A DNA stretch of 64,000 nt from Cantharellus purpuraceus (GCA_025174535.1 JALBUN010000004.1:186001-250000), one strand, 5' to 3'; shown: positions 31,168 to 43,053, numbered from the stretch's first letter. Notes: a model not told the origin generated them from the sequence alone. Program-made: numbers and translations.

Positions 31168-32574
31168 TCAATTAGATGTGGTTCACAAGTGAATTTGCAA
31201 GGGTAGTACATGGAGTGAGCACAAAAGCAGCATATGGTTGAGTCTTAAAGCTCTTGGAAAACTTCTTACTTCTTACTAATGCTATTATGTAATACCACAG
31301 CCTGCCAGTGGGAAGACTGACTTGATAGTACAGCTAGATGGTGGTTGTGTTCGTATCCTCTATGGAAGGCGTGCTCAACTTCAGTTTCTGTCATGTTCCA
31401 TATCGCAACAGTTGCAAGGTGCAATCAAGTGCACAAGATGTGAAGGGTGCAGTAACATTAATGGTCCATATTCTGGAGTTTACCTATGATCCTTAGTGGC
31501 CAAGAGTATACACCAGTGTTAGATTATCTCAGGCCCATACATGTGCTTCTCTCCCAAATCAAGTGCTCAACAATCAAGTGCTCAAAAATTCATTGTAACA
31601 AAGCCAAAAACATGGGTATATATGAAGTAATGAAAATTTCTGTCCAAAACAAGGCACACACACAAATATCATCATGAATCCAATCACTCACTTCTCTCCA
31701 TCAGTATATGGTGAGATTTCTTGTCTTCAACTCTTTATAGGCATTGCAACCATTGCTCATGGGCTTGATAGCAGGGCTCTCCCTCATATTCATCATTATG
31801 GATATGACGAAGATCCATCCCATCCCTACCCCTCCATTGACTTGGATTGGTTCCTGGAGCATGATAATGAGCCGGTAGGGCTCCCTGTCAGTGGACCCTT
31901 AGCAGCTGGCCCAAGCTTGTATTCTCCACCTTACCTACCTTCAACCACCACAGATGAGGAATTATACCAATACCCTGTCTTTAGTTAGTTCAGTTACAAT
32001 GGTGTCTCCACTGGAAATCTCTGTGGTTCTCTTTATATAAACATCCACTCCATTGTGTGAGGTTTTGATGGAGATAGGTGTGTGTTCCCTGGGCCAGTGG
32101 GTGGGTGCTATACTACTGTGTATGATTAAGAAGTTGGTGTGGTAAGGTTTGCACAATTCAAAGGAGCACAGGGCCAGATAATACCTCCATATGATGGTGC
32201 CCTCAACTGTCACAACTGCACAACTGCACCAAGTAGCTATGGCTTACCCCATCCCTCCACTCCCTGTCTTCCTTCATTAAAGGATGCAGACTTGCATGCA
32301 GACAGTTGGCTAATGCCTGGTGCATCAAAGGTCTTTCATTGTTAGCACCCCTCCACTGGCTATGTATTGTGTCATAAAAGGGAAGCAATTTGATCTGAAT
32401 GAGGGCACTTCTGTACATAAAGGAATGCAAGGGATGCAACTATATGATATTAGGGGTAATGCCCAAACTGCTCATGGTTCTATACGTGCCACTTGCTTGT
32501 GTCTATTCTGTAAAAGTAATTACATGGCTATGGAGATACTCAGTGTCTGATAAGAACACTGTGGAATGATATTG
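31168..32574. other. Unassigned AT-rich stretch
   Basis: I recognise no domain here. It carries one moderate ORF (31,674-31,988) and several short ones. The right end meets C at about 32,575 in a GGGGGGCGTAAATG context. Confidence 0.4.
31674..31988 (+). CDS. Hypothetical 104-residue ORF
   Basis: The ORF starts MNPITHFSPSVYGE and is rich in Pro, Tyr, His and Asp, with no membrane segment. A TATA-like GGTATATATGAAG lies about 60 bp upstream and the leader before the ATG is A/C-rich. The size and spacing are like those of the accessory ORF of E, but I find no convincing sequence similarity. It may be a chance ORF in old repeat sequence. Confidence 0.25.
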   Translation: MNPITHFSPSVYGEISCLQLFIGIATIAHGLDSRALPHIHHYGYDEDPSHPYPSIDLDWFLEHDNEPVGLPVSGPLAAGPSLYSPPYLPSTTTDEELYQYPVFS

Positions 32575-33491
32575 GGGGGCGTAAATGTATGCAAGTGAAA
32601 AGTGATCGGATGGACTTGTCCATCATCTCTCCAGATGATGGACAGGATCGCAGCAAGTGCATAGTCGGAGGCATCAGTTTCTAATAGGATAGGAATGTCT
32701 GGAACCCAATGAGTCAGTATCGGAGCGGAAGTAAGGCCTTTTAGGTCTCAAAACTCTGTCTACATTCATCAGTGAAATTCCATTGGGTACCCTTCCTAGT
32801 AAGTCAGGTGAGTGGGATGGTGATATTGGAGTAGCCATAAATGAAATGGTGGTAGAAGTTGGTGAACCCCAGGAAGGACTGTACGTCTTTGACTTTCTGC
32901 AGTTCTGGCCATTCCTGTATGGCTTTGATTTTGTCATCGGACATTGTCAGTCCTGCCAGGGAGAGGATATAGCCTAGATACTCGACTGAGTTGGAGTGGA
33001 ATTCACATTTGTTGGTGCAGGCGAAGAGGTCATGTTTTTGGAGACGTCAGAGTACCTCTCAGACATGTGTCCAATGCTCTTCTTTGTTATCCAAATATAC
33101 CAAAATGTCATCTAAGTAGACAAGGATGGTCACATTGAGGAGGTTGGCGAAGGTATCATTCATGAACCTCTGGAAGGTGGCCAGAGTATTGGTTAGTCCA
33201 AAGGGCATGACACACCATTCAAAAGATCCATATCAAGTGCGGAAAGTCGTTTTCCACTCGTCGCCTTCTCAGATGCAGACTAGATGGTAGGCATGTCGGA
33301 GATCTATTTTGGAATAGATCTTAGCCTTTTGAGGACTCTTGAGTAGGTCCGCAGTGCAGGGTATTGGGTATCAGTCTTTCTTGATGATCTTGTTAAGTCC
33401 ACAGAAGTCGACACATAGATGGAGTGATCCATCCTTTTTGCAGACAAATAGGACTGGAGCTCCATGGGGGGATAGGGATGGGCAGATGAAG
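32575..33491 (-). mobile_element. Element C: pol relic (RT and start of RNase H), left part
   Basis: On the minus strand this reads the reverse transcriptase (including the YLDD region near 33,080-33,110) and the beginning of RNase H (about 32,575-32,760). It is interrupted at TGAAG (33,487-33,491) by element B; the rest continues at 42,966. Stops are frequent. It belongs to the same family as A, B and H. Confidence 0.82.
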
Positions 33492-34011
33492 TGTTATGCA
33501 CTAGGTCCGATTGGGGGTCAGAGATTGGGTTGGAGATTGGGTTGGAGGTTGGGTTGGAGTCGGAGCACATTGTGGGGTCGGGACGGACTTGGCTTCAGCT
33601 TATGTGCTGCGCCCTCACTAATACCAGTGTCCGAGATTTCGGAGATGGAGTATGACTTAGAGAGTTAGGATCGGACTTAGGAACTAGGTGTGATTCGGTA
33701 TTCAAACTGGGGAATGAAGTCCCCAGTTGGGCAACTTAAATACATATTTTGAAATCTAATAATAATTACTCCAGTGATGGGTCTCTGAGGCCGACGGCCT
33801 TACATGAGTATGTCTGAGTCCAACGGGGACAGATGTCTGGGTTCCTATGGTGATGCTGATGCATCAATCGGAACTGGAGACGGATGGGCAGAATCAGTGG
33901 TGACGATCAGACAGGGAGATGGCGGTTTCCAAATGGAGTATAGATTTCATATGCGCGGGGATCTGAGTGGATTGGATGGGGATCTGGACGTTAATGAATA
34001 TAGTCATAACA
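33492..34011 (-). repeat. 3' LTR of element B
   Basis: A 520-bp LTR, plus-strand ends TGTTATGCAC and GTCATAACA. The polypurine tract is at 34,012-34,025 (complement of GGGGAGATAC). It contains about three degenerate copies of the 12-bp repeat. Confidence 0.9.
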
Positions 34012-34130
34012 GTATCTCTCCCCATTTAAGGCCGAGCCCCTGAGGCCTCATGTCTGTGGATTGAATAGGTGAGATGGTTGGGCGCAGTTGGAGTTATACT
34101 GGGGGTCTGGAGACATATGAAAGGAGGGGC

Positions 34131-35682
34131 ATGATTGAGGTCTTATCCTCAACGATGTCAAACCCTTTGGCAAGCATGAGCGTGGCCAAGCTTGAGCAGC
34201 TGCTCTTGGCCCAACAGAAAGAAGAGGAGGAGGAGTGGAAACGGAAAGAGGAAGAGGAAGCAGAACGGAGACAGAAGGAGGAGGAGGCAAAAGCCGAGAG
34301 AGCTCGCAGGGTAAAAGAACTTGTGGCAGCGATGGAGGCCGCAAGACTGAAGGAAGTGGATGGAGGAGCAGGTGCACGAGCTAGAGGCCACCATGGAGGT
34401 AGAGGAGGAGGTGACCGGGGCAGGGGGAACCAGCCACCCAGGAAGTCCGAGTGTGCCAATACGGACAGGGACCCTGGAAGTCACCATTATTTCCATTACG
34501 TGGTTGGAGACAACTCGCCCGACAACTGTCACTGTGGTTGACTTGCCATTACGTCCGTGGGTATGGCCATTGTTTGGGTTGGGTGTGGCTGAGGAAGATG
34601 AAGCGGCGGAGGCAGAGAGCGGAGGTGGAGGTGGACCCTGATGCCAATATGGAGCTCAATGCAAATGCGGAACCCAAGGTGGGTGTGGATGTCAGAACGG
34701 ATGCAGAGCCGGATCCGACTTTGAATTGTTACAAGGAAATGGCTTGGGTAGCTGCAGTCGAGGCTCGCAAAAGGGTGGAGCTCTATGCCACGACCACCAA
34801 GAAAAACCTCGACATCGTGGTCTTTTCATTGAAGGTGTACCCGAGTGCTGATATGGAGAAGCGGATCGGAGGGTCATATGGTGTAAGGCAGAGAGCCGCG
34901 TTTTGGCAACCCGTAAGAAGGAGCTGCGTGTTGCTAGGTCGGTGATCCAGCTTCACAAGCGCGAGATGGAGAAGGCAGCAGCAGAACAGCAGGACAAGGA
35001 GGAGGAGAGGGAACGCTTGGAGGCCACAGCGAGAAGGGGCGGACCACCCAAGGCTCTGGCTGCAACGGAGCCATTTGGCAGACCCAGCGTAACTTGTGAC
35101 TTATGTCGTGATGTGGGTGTGGAGTGCATGTGGCCTACCGGCCCAACTCACCGACTTCGGTCCTGCGATCGTTGTCGGGGTCGGAAAGGAGGGTGTAGGA
35201 TCAATGGAAAGTTTGAACCCCAGAGTCGGAGCGTCAAGCCCCGACTAGTGGTACAAGGAGGGGCAGAGAAAGAATTGGAAGGTTGTCCGACCAAAAAGAG
35301 GCAGACGGAGACGGGTGCTGTGGCAGCCGGGGGTAGTGGCATCGGATCAGAAGGGGCAATGACTGGTGCAGGTACTGGGTGTGTCTCTGTGCCCAATAGC
35401 ACCGTGGGCCAGCTTATCAGGCTGGTTAACCTGCAGTTGGAGCACCTCTGGCGGAAGGAGGGGTTGCTAGTGGACTTGGTGAAAATGATGAAACGGAAGG
35501 AGGTTCTGGAGGGCCGTCGGACAGCCAAGTTACGTCGGTTGTGGAAGTTCATGGCCCCATTGGACGAGGATTTGGACATGGGAGATGAGAAGGATTGGGT
35601 GTCAGATGTAGAGAGTGATGAGGAGTCGGAGACAGAGCCTGAGGTAGATAAGGGAAAGGGGAAAAGGAAACGTGATGTATAA
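34131..35682 (+). pseudogene. Antisense accessory ORF of element B, Zn2Cys6-like
   Basis: This is the B counterpart of 6,236-7,944, again on the strand opposite to gag-pol and between pol and the 3' LTR. It starts MIEVLSSTMSNPLASM at 34,131. Order: Glu/Arg-rich coiled region, acidic stretch with repeated DAEPD-like runs, a second charged helix, six cysteines as CDLCRDVGVEC...CDRCRGRKGGC (CX2CX6CX12CX2CX6C), a helix with LVNLQLEHLW, an acidic segment and a terminal basic cluster KGKGKRKRDV. Two shifts (near 34,350 and 34,630) and one near 34,900 break the frame; the last part (34,903-35,682, 259 residues) is open and includes the whole cysteine cluster. Of the two copies it has the better basic context. 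Zn2Cys6 is inferred from spacing alone. Confidence 0.72.
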
Positions 35683-35871
35683 AATAAAAATGAAAATGAT
35701 TATAAATTTTGGAGCGGAGAAAAATGAGGCGGAGTGATTCCTTTGGAGCTTTTTGGGCAGGCATGTAGTTTCCCTTGACTTGTAATAAAATGGTGATGCG
35801 AAATAATAGAATTAGCATTAGTAATCGAACTTAAAGATTCATAAGGGGGCCAGGTTTGTCTGGATAAGCGG

Positions 35872-37286
35872 TGTCAGTTTGCTTATGGAATAGATCCTAT
35901 AAGCCTGCGCGCAACAGTCCTAGCAAACAGATGGTGTGTAACGCAGTTGTTCAGCACTCCAAAGATCAATCAGGTGTAGGGGGCGGCACTGAGTAACAGG
36001 GAAGTGGGATAGTGCTCTGTGGTTGGATGAGGATGGGAGCTAAAGGTCGGTCCCGATGGCTGATCGTGCTCTGTGACTGGATGACAATGCGGAGCCCGGT
36101 TGGGAGGTACGCGAAAGCTGGTTTCAGGAGAAGCAACCTCTCGGTGGCAGAGGGAAATCTGATCGTTGAACCAAGGTGTTTTACCTCAGTGTAGAGATGA
36201 TGGATTGTGATGTAGAGCGTAGTGCGTAGACTTAGAGCGTGGACTTTGACTTTAGAGCGTTGGCTGAAAACTTGTTGATTGATTCCAAAGGCGAAAACTA
36301 GCGCCCTTTTATATACAAATTCCCAGGGCACAACAACACAATATGAGGAGCAAATGATGTGATATGATGCAAGAAATGCTGATCAAGCCAGCTGACGAAG
36401 CGTGTGAAGTTGAACTACTAATGGGGAAATCATGGAGAAATGAAACAACAGATAGGGGTAATCTTTGTAAGAATAGGGGGTGATGAGTAATAAAAGAACC
36501 AAAAATAGAACAAGGATGAGTAAGTGAATGAATTAAAAGATGAAACAGGGGTGAGTCATATAAAAGAACAATAGAAACATCCACCAATACCATCTTCCAT
36601 ACGGCTCCGAAGGTTAATTGACCCTGAGTCACATGAGGACTTCAGTCAGCATCCACAACAAATACTCCTTATTGTCTTAGTGATCCATCTCCATATGGTA
36701 TCCCATTCCAAGAGTATTCGGTCCCTTTGCCTGACACGATGTAACCTGAGTCAGATTGAAGTGGGAGGATAGGTCAGCGATGGCGACTGAAATTCTACCT
36801 CACATTCAACTCTTCTATCCGTGTTATGATATAGAGGTGAAATGTCGAGGAATGTATATGGTTCAACGGAATTGTGAAAGAATATGGGATCGCCAATGGC
36901 ATAAGAGAGACATGGTGGGGATCTTGGACGTTGAAAGAGTTTTGGAAGTATTTTGACACGTGGAGGTGGCTTAACATGCCTGTGGAGCTCGGCATATTTT
37001 TGATAGTCCTCTGTGTCCAGAGACCAGTGTGATGTATTATTAGAAGTGATATTGGAGAGAGGAATAGAATGGGAAGCCATGTGAATGATGATGAAAGGAT
37101 TGGTGTGAATAGAAGGCTGATAATGATTGATGGCGATGAAACACGAGTGACGATCGATGGCTAGAATTAGAGACTGAGGTGGAGAGGGAGTTGCAGCGCT
37201 ATTGAAAAGTTGATATGAAAAGACGCTGGCGGAGTTGGACTGTCAGAGTGGTTCGATATGCATCCTCGATGCGTCCTGGCTCGTCA
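35872..37286 (-). mobile_element. G2: complete 1.4-kb LTR-like unit
   Basis: G2 is a 1,415-bp unit with plus-strand ends TGTCAG...CTCGTCA, inserted in the chromodomain of B with GCGG on both sides (35,868-35,871 and 37,287-37,290). Element A gives the uninterrupted protein sequence. TG...CA ends with a 4-bp duplication suggest a solo LTR or a small non-autonomous retroelement. Read on the minus strand it contains a promoter-like region, a leader and the small ORF 36,751-37,080. G1 carries the same unit, and 36,244-36,248 shows the empty site of A. Confidence 0.83.
36751..37080 (-). CDS. Small accessory ORF in G2
   Basis: A 109-residue ORF starting MASHSIPLSN, colinear with the G1 ORF but ending earlier at TGA where G1 has a CGA codon. 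Motifs HWSLDTED, PPPRVKILPK, YAIGDPIFF and EPYTF are kept. It has no membrane segment. For its relation to the ORF of E see 16,193-16,630. The longer G1 form is probably closer to the ancestral protein. Confidence 0.5.
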   Translation of the reverse strand: MASHSIPLSNITSNNTSHWSLDTEDYQKYAELHRHVKPPPRVKILPKLFQRPRSPPCLSYAIGDPIFFHNSVEPYTFLDISPLYHNTDRRVECEVEFQSPSLTYPPTSI

Positions 37287-38344
37287 GCGGAGTGAAAGTT
37301 GGAGACAGATTCAGATGCATGATAGAGTTTGGACGTGGAGATCCATGAGGACTCTTCATCGGTGCCTTCGTACCCAGTCCATTTGACTAAGTACTGGAGC
37401 TTGCACTTGTATCAACGGTCGATCTTCAAGTCCAGGATCTCAGAGATCTCATATTCGTTGTCTCCTTTGATGATGATCAGGGGAGGTGGGGGTTGCGTGC
37501 GACCAGAGATCTTGTTCATAGTAGCAGGTTCAAGCATTGATATATGGAAGACTGGATGAACTGCTCAGAAGTGGTCCGGGAGGCAGAGGGTGAAGGACCT
37601 GCTGCCTGCGCGAGCAATGACCTCATAAGGACCTAAGTACTTCTCGGAGAGTTTCTTCGATGGATGGGTGGTCCGGAAGTGTTTGGCCTTAACGAATACT
37701 TTGTCTCCGATTTGCAGGTCCAGAGCCGGAATGTGGCGTCGGTCTGTGGAGACTTGATATTGTTTCTGGGCATCGGAAATGGTCTCTCGGAGATGTTGGT
37801 GTAGTTGATTGAGGTCAGTTATGAATTGGCGGGCTTTGGTGGAGGCAAGTTCTTTCTCAGGGTGGATGGAGATGTTTGGATGGTAGTCTTTATTAGCAAA
37901 GAACAGAGAGATGCCGGTAGTCGTGTTCGGAGCGTTGTTGTAGGCAAACTCTGCAATCGGAAGTAGATCAGCCCAGTTGTCTTGTTGATAGTTACAATAG
38001 ATTCGGAGATATTGTTCCAGGGACTGATTCATTTGTTCCGTTTGTCCGTCTCCTTCAGGATGGTATCCAGAGGTGAAGTGAAGTTTCATGTCAAGAGCCT
38101 TTCCTAGTGTGCAGAAGAAGGAGGACACAAACTCCAAGCCCTGATCGGATGTGACATGTGATGGGACTCCATGTTTAGAGAATACGTGGAGAACGAACCA
38201 ATTTGGCTAGCGAGGCAGAGGTGATGGTGTCATGCGTCGGAATGAATAGTGACTGTTTGGTGAACCTGTCCACAATCACAAGTATGGTGTTGTATCCGAG
38301 TGATGGGGGGAGCTTCTCTATGAAATCCATGGAGATGGAGTTCC

Positions 38345-38706
38345 TGTGAGGGCGACGCTGATGACAAGGCCACAACAACAAGATACTCAATAAGTGAGAG
38401 CCGATAAGAAATAATGCCAGCTGGTACAGCGGATATCCTCAGTCTATACAGCTGTTTCTGATAAATACATGGGACTTACCTGGTACAGCGGATATCCTCA
38501 GAGATCAAGCTGAGGGGATCACACTGCACCAAGGCGAGTCTTTATACTAAATGATGGAGACAGATAGGAGAACCAAGATAGGGGAGGAAGGATAGGGAAA
38601 GTGATAGGGGCAATGAAATAGGGGAGATGCACCCTGACAGGCTGTGCTGATAGGGGTGTCAAGAGAAAATACTAAAAATAGAATATGACTTATTTGAACC
38701 CTGACA
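38345..38706 (-). mobile_element. Solo LTR of the E family
   Basis: This is a 362-bp reverse-oriented copy of the E LTR, flanked by GTTCC (38,340-38,344 and 38,707-38,711). It interrupts the integrase of B. Compared with E it has a handful of differences, mostly at CpG. Recombination between two LTRs evidently removed the internal region. Confidence 0.95.
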
Positions 38707-41287
38707 GTTCCATGGTTGCTCTGGGATCAGAAGTTGCTTAAGCGTTCTGTAGGGTTTGTGCCTTTGTGATTTTTGAGTGCATACATGTGGTGCAGGAGTT
38801 ACAGTAGTGTTGAATGTATTCCCGCATTTTTGGCCATACATAGTCTCATTGGATTAATCCTTGTGTGCGATTTTGCCCGAAGTGGCCAGAGATTGGGTGA
38901 TCATGATAATACTGCAAAACTCGGAGTCGGAGGTTGTTGGCATCGGGGATGTATATCCAGTTGTTGTGTCGGAGGTGTCCTTTGGGGTCAAGTGACCACT
39001 TCGGATCAGAAGGGTTGTCCAAGTGTTTAACTGCAACAGGATCAGATTGGAGTGATGAGCAGATGTCGGAGTGGAGTTGGTTGATGTCCATAATGGTGAC
39101 AGCTCGGAGAGTGGGAGTCATGAGGGTGGATGCTCATAGGGACAATGCCAGCTGCTCATTAGTGAACACAGGATGAAAGTTGTGTGGGTTTACAGTGGTG
39201 TAGTCGCTATTCCCCTCTTTAGGGTAGACGTCCCAGCATCTAGTTAACACATCAGGCTTTGCTCTGAGTTGACCAGGACGGAAACGGATAATGAGATTGA
39301 ACTGAGATAGGTATTCGGACCATCGGACTTGTCTCTGGGTGAGTAGTTTCGTTGTGGAGAAGTATTCCAAGTTCTTGTGGTCAGTTATGACATCCACCGG
39401 ATTGGAGGGACCTTCAAGGTAGTGTCTCCATATCCGGAAGGCTTCATATATGGCAAGGAGTTCTTTGTCATGGACGTCATAGTTCAGTTTGGGGGGTGTA
39501 AATGTATGCGAGTGAAAAGCAATCGGGTGGACTTGTCCGTTGTCCGGAGAGATGATGGACAGGATCGCAGCAAGTGCATAGTCAGAGGTGTCGGTCTCTA
39601 ATAGGATAGGAACGTCTGGAACCCAATGAGTCAGTATTGGAGCAGAAGTAAAGGCCTTCTTCAAGGTCTCAAAGCTCTGTCTACATTCATCAGTGAAATT
39701 CCATTGGGTACCCTTCCTAGTGAGTCGGGTGAGCAGAATGGTGATATCGGAGTAGCCATGAATGAAGTGGCAGTAGAAGTTGGCAAACCCTAGGAAGGAC
39801 TGTACGTCCTTGATTTTCTGGGGTTCCGGCCATTCCTGTATGGCTTTGATTTTGTCATCAGACATTGTCAATCCTGCTGGGGAGAGGATATAGCCTAGGT
39901 ATTCAACTGAGTCGGAGTGGAATTCACATTTGTCAGCGCGGGCGAAGAGGCCATGCTTTCGGAGACGTCAGAGTACCTCTTGGACATGTGTCCAATGTTC
40001 TTCTTCATTGTCCAAATATACCAGAATGTCGTCTAAGTAAATGAGGACAGTCACATCGAGGAGGTCGGCAAAGGTATCATTCATGAACCTCTGGAAGGTG
40101 GCCAGCGCATTGGTTAGTCCGAAGGGCATGACGCACCACTCGAAAGATCCATATCGTGTGTGGAAGGTCATTTTCCATTCATCACCTTCTCGGATGTGGA
40201 CTAGATGGTAGGCATGTTGGAGATCTATTTTGGAATAGATCTTAGCCTTTCGAGGACTCTCGAGTAGGTCTGCGGTGCGGGGTATCAGGTATCGGTCTTT
40301 CTTGGTGATCTTGTTGAGTCCATGGAAGTCAACACATAGATGGAGTGATCCGTCTTTTTTTCAGACAAATAGGACCAGAGCTCCATGAGGAGATAGGGAT
40401 GGGCAGATGAAGCCCGTGGCCAAGTTCTCGTCTATGAATGTTCGGAGAGCCAGTAGCTCTTTTTGGGATAGCAAGTAAATAGGGCCAAGCAGAGGGGTGG
40501 AGTTGTCATCCAGTTCGATCTTGAGATTGTATGGTCGGTGTTCTGCTAGAGAGTTGGCTTTAGACTTGCTGAACACGTCAGCGAACTCATGATACTCCTT
40601 GGGAACCATAGAGAGGTCCGGTGGAGTTGATTGGGCAGAACAAGCAGCGAGGAATATCGGATTGGAGAGGTGGACCTGGAATGTGTGAGAACCATCCAGT
40701 TTGCTTAGTCTGGTGAAGACCATAGTGTCCACCATCGATATAAACAGAGGGGTAGACGGAGTATCTATTGGAGCGGAGTCAGCGGAGGCGGAAGATAATT
40801 TCACACCTATAGTTGCTGGTGACGTCGGGGATGACACAGCCTGTGCTGGAGAACGGAATGTGATATGGCCCAATGCCCAGTCAATCAACGGATTGTAGCG
40901 GGTGAGCCAGTTATGTCCGAGAACCACAGAACAGCTGGAGTCAAGTGGAGTAACATAGAATGTAAGGGTCTGGATTTCTCCAACAGAAAAACGGATAGAC
41001 AGATCTATAGCTCGTGAAATAACAGCATTAGTAGTGCCATCAAATAATCAGAGTGGTATCGGAGTTATGGTGTATGTATGGAGTTTATGTAAATCGGAAA
41101 AAAAGGAATCGAGGAAACAGTGAGTAGAACCAGAGTCAATTAACACTCGAATAGCACTATTGGGAATGGACGAGGAGGGTAAGGGAGTCGGAGTGGGAAA
41201 GAGCGGATGCATTCAGGCAGACCTCGTTTGTCGTATGGGGAGTACCAATGCAGCCCTCAGCCCGTATGGAGGCTATAGGACTGCTTA

Positions 41288-42361
41288 CTATTTTTTTTGG
41301 TCCATCGTGGCGTTGGCGGCACAGCCCTTTGCCTTTGCTGCAGACAAGGTTGCCTTGTTGCAATCCTTGGCTTGGTGACCAGGCTTTCCACAGAACAGAC
41401 AGAGGTTGTTGTCCATGTGGCGCTGGCGTTCCTGCTGGGTGATTTTTCTGTCCTTTCCCAGCTTGGTGGAGAGGTCCAGAGTACCCTTGCAAGCTCCAGA
41501 GTTATTGCTGGTGCCGGAATTGTTCTGACCGGAACTGGAAGCGGCAGCATTACCAGTGTTTGACTTCTGGCCTGAGTTGGTGGTGGCTCGCTTATCGGAC
41601 CCCTTGTTGGACTTTGGGGTCTTGTCCAATGATTTGTCCGATTTGTTGTTAGCCGAGTTCTCACAGGAGACCTCGGATTGACGTTCCCAATAATGGGCAT
41701 TGATGGATTGGGTGAGCTTGCGGAGGGTAGCCAAAGTATCCAGCTTACCGACGCGTGATATCTCGTCCTTGATGCGGGATGGGAGTCCGACGTAAAATTG
41801 GCGTTGGAGTGCAGCATCACCCCATTGAACTTTCGGAGCTAGCTGCTGGAAACTCACAATGTATTTTGCAATTTTGTGATTTTCCTTCATCCGAAGTCGA
41901 TCGAGTTCATTCTTGGCATCAGCCTCGGGGTTATAAGGACCAAAATTGGTCCAAAGTTTGGAGATGAAGTTGGAGTAGTCCTCTGACCATATCGGGTCAT
42001 CAGAGTCGTCCATGAGTGCTGGCTCAAAGTAGTCCAGTGTGGTGCCCTTGAGATAGGCCATGGTGAAGGTGACCTTTGCCTGATTGGATGTGAATGCATC
42101 GGGGCGGTTGTGGAAATTCAACTGGCATTGCACCAAGAACGGCTGGAGCCTTCGCGGATTGGAGCCATCGAATGGGTTGGGTTCTCGGACCTTGGTCCGG
42201 GCCTTAGGGGCTTGTGGGTTACGGATGCTGCTAGCGAGCAGGGAGATGGCTTGCACCAGATTTGGAGAGGGTGGGGTGTTGTCTTCTTCATTGACGGCCT
42301 CTATGTGGTCCATTGGTTCTTTGACGACCTCAGGAATGGTGTCGATGCTGGGGGCAGGCAC
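41288..42361 (-). CDS. gag: gag of element B
   Basis: A 357-residue open frame beginning MPAPSIDTIPE; the natural start is probably the upstream ATG matching A 718, now cut off by a CGA-to-TGA stop. It contains the capsid region (DPFDGSNP-like segment, YLKGTTLDYFEPAL) and the zinc knuckle CLFCGKPGHQAKDC. It ends at TAG (41,288-41,290), directly after the run of eight A on the coding strand. It is the best-preserved Gag of this family here. Confidence 0.85.
   Translation of the reverse strand: MPAPSIDTIPEVVKEPMDHIEAVNEEDNTPPSPNLVQAISLLASSIRNPQAPKARTKVREPNPFDGSNPRRLQPFLVQCQLNFHNRPDAFTSNQAKVTFTMAYLKGTTLDYFEPALMDDSDDPIWSEDYSNFISKLWTNFGPYNPEADAKNELDRLRMKENHKIAKYIVSFQQLAPKVQWGDAALQRQFYVGLPSRIKDEISRVGKLDTLATLRKLTQSINAHYWERQSEVSCENSANNKSDKSLDKTPKSNKGSDKRATTNSGQKSNTGNAAASSSGQNNSGTSNNSGACKGTLDLSTKLGKDRKITQQERQRHMDNNLCLFCGKPGHQAKDCNKATLSAAKAKGCAANATMDQKK
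41291..41298 (-). promoter_or_regulatory. Slippery A-run before the gag stop of B
   Basis: Eight A residues on the coding strand precede TAG, as at 1,851-1,857 in A. The pol frame is -1. The extra A compared with A and H adds one base to the run. Confidence 0.55.
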
Positions 42362-42438
42362 CTCGATGGTTCATGCATGTTCAGAATTGGCAGTGGATCG
42401 TGGCATTGGTAGGAGTGAGTGTGGCAGTTCGAATATAC

Positions 42439-42965
42439 TGTTATGCACTAGGTCCGATTGGGGGTCGGAGATTGGGTCAGAGTTCGGGTCAGAGGTTGGG
42501 TCAGAGTCAGAGCACGTCATGGGGGTCAGGACAGACTTGGCTTCACCTTATGTGCTGCGCCCTCACTAATACCAGTGTCCAAGATTTCGGAGACAGAGTA
42601 TGACTTAGAGAGTTAGGATCGGACTTAGGAACTAGGCGTGATTCGACATTCGAACTGGGGAATGAAGTCCCCAGTTGGGCAACTTAAATACATATTTTGA
42701 AATCTAATAATAATTACTCCGGTGATGGGTCTCTGAGGCCGACGGCCTCACATGAGTATGTCCGAGTCCAACGGGGACGGATGTCTGGGTTCCTATGGTG
42801 ATGATGATGCATCAATCAGAACCGGAGACAGATGGGTGGAATCAGCAGTGACGATCGGACAGGGAGATGGAGACGGCGGTTTCCAAATGGAGTATAGATT
42901 TCATATGTGCGGGGATCTGAGTGGATCGGACAGGGATCTGGATGTTAATGAATATAGTCATAACA
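42439..42965 (-). repeat. 5' LTR of element B
   Basis: A 527-bp LTR with plus-strand ends TGTTATGCAC and GTCATAACA, followed by the target duplication TGAAG. It is very similar to the 3' LTR but not identical; a tandem repeat and several CpG positions differ. Confidence 0.9.
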
Positions 42966-43053
42966 TGAAGCCTGTGGTCAAGTTTATGAATGTTTGGAGA
43001 GCCAGTAGCTCTTTTTGGGATAGCAAGTAGATAGGGCCAAGCAGAGGGGTGGA
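42966..43053 (-). mobile_element. Element C: right part
   Basis: This short remainder of the C reverse-transcriptase region continues from 33,491 across B. It breaks off at GGGGTGGAG (about 43,053) and is joined directly to the Copia relic D. Confidence 0.8.

Larger units (their letters stand above)
35833..41298 (-). pseudogene. pol of element B
   Basis: Minus strand, from the frameshift site at 41,298 leftward: protease with intact DSG (about 41,125), the linker [12 protein letters not shown], reverse transcriptase with YLDD (about 40,020), RNase H (ETDTSDYA, about 39,580), integrase with CNSC-type finger, SMDFIEK and TSDQGLEF, and Glu in QTEQMNQ. The integrase is split by a solo LTR of E and the chromodomain by G2; its last codons (YPDKPGPLMNL equivalent) lie at 35,833-35,871. 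The integrase catalytic aspartates are kept, unlike in A and H. Scattered TGA and single-base changes remain. Confidence 0.87.
33492..42965 (-). mobile_element. Element B: chromovirus with antisense ORF
   Basis: This minus-strand element, a sister of A, is flanked by TGAAG (33,487-33,491 and 42,966-42,970) inside C. Its 5' LTR is 42,439-42,965 and its 3' LTR is 33,492-34,011. It carries gag, pol with chromodomain, and the antisense accessory ORF. Two later insertions lie within it: G2 in the chromodomain (35,872-37,286) and a solo LTR of E in the integrase (38,345-38,706). Gag is open for 357 residues and the protease keeps DSG, so it decayed less than A and H. Confidence 0.93.
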
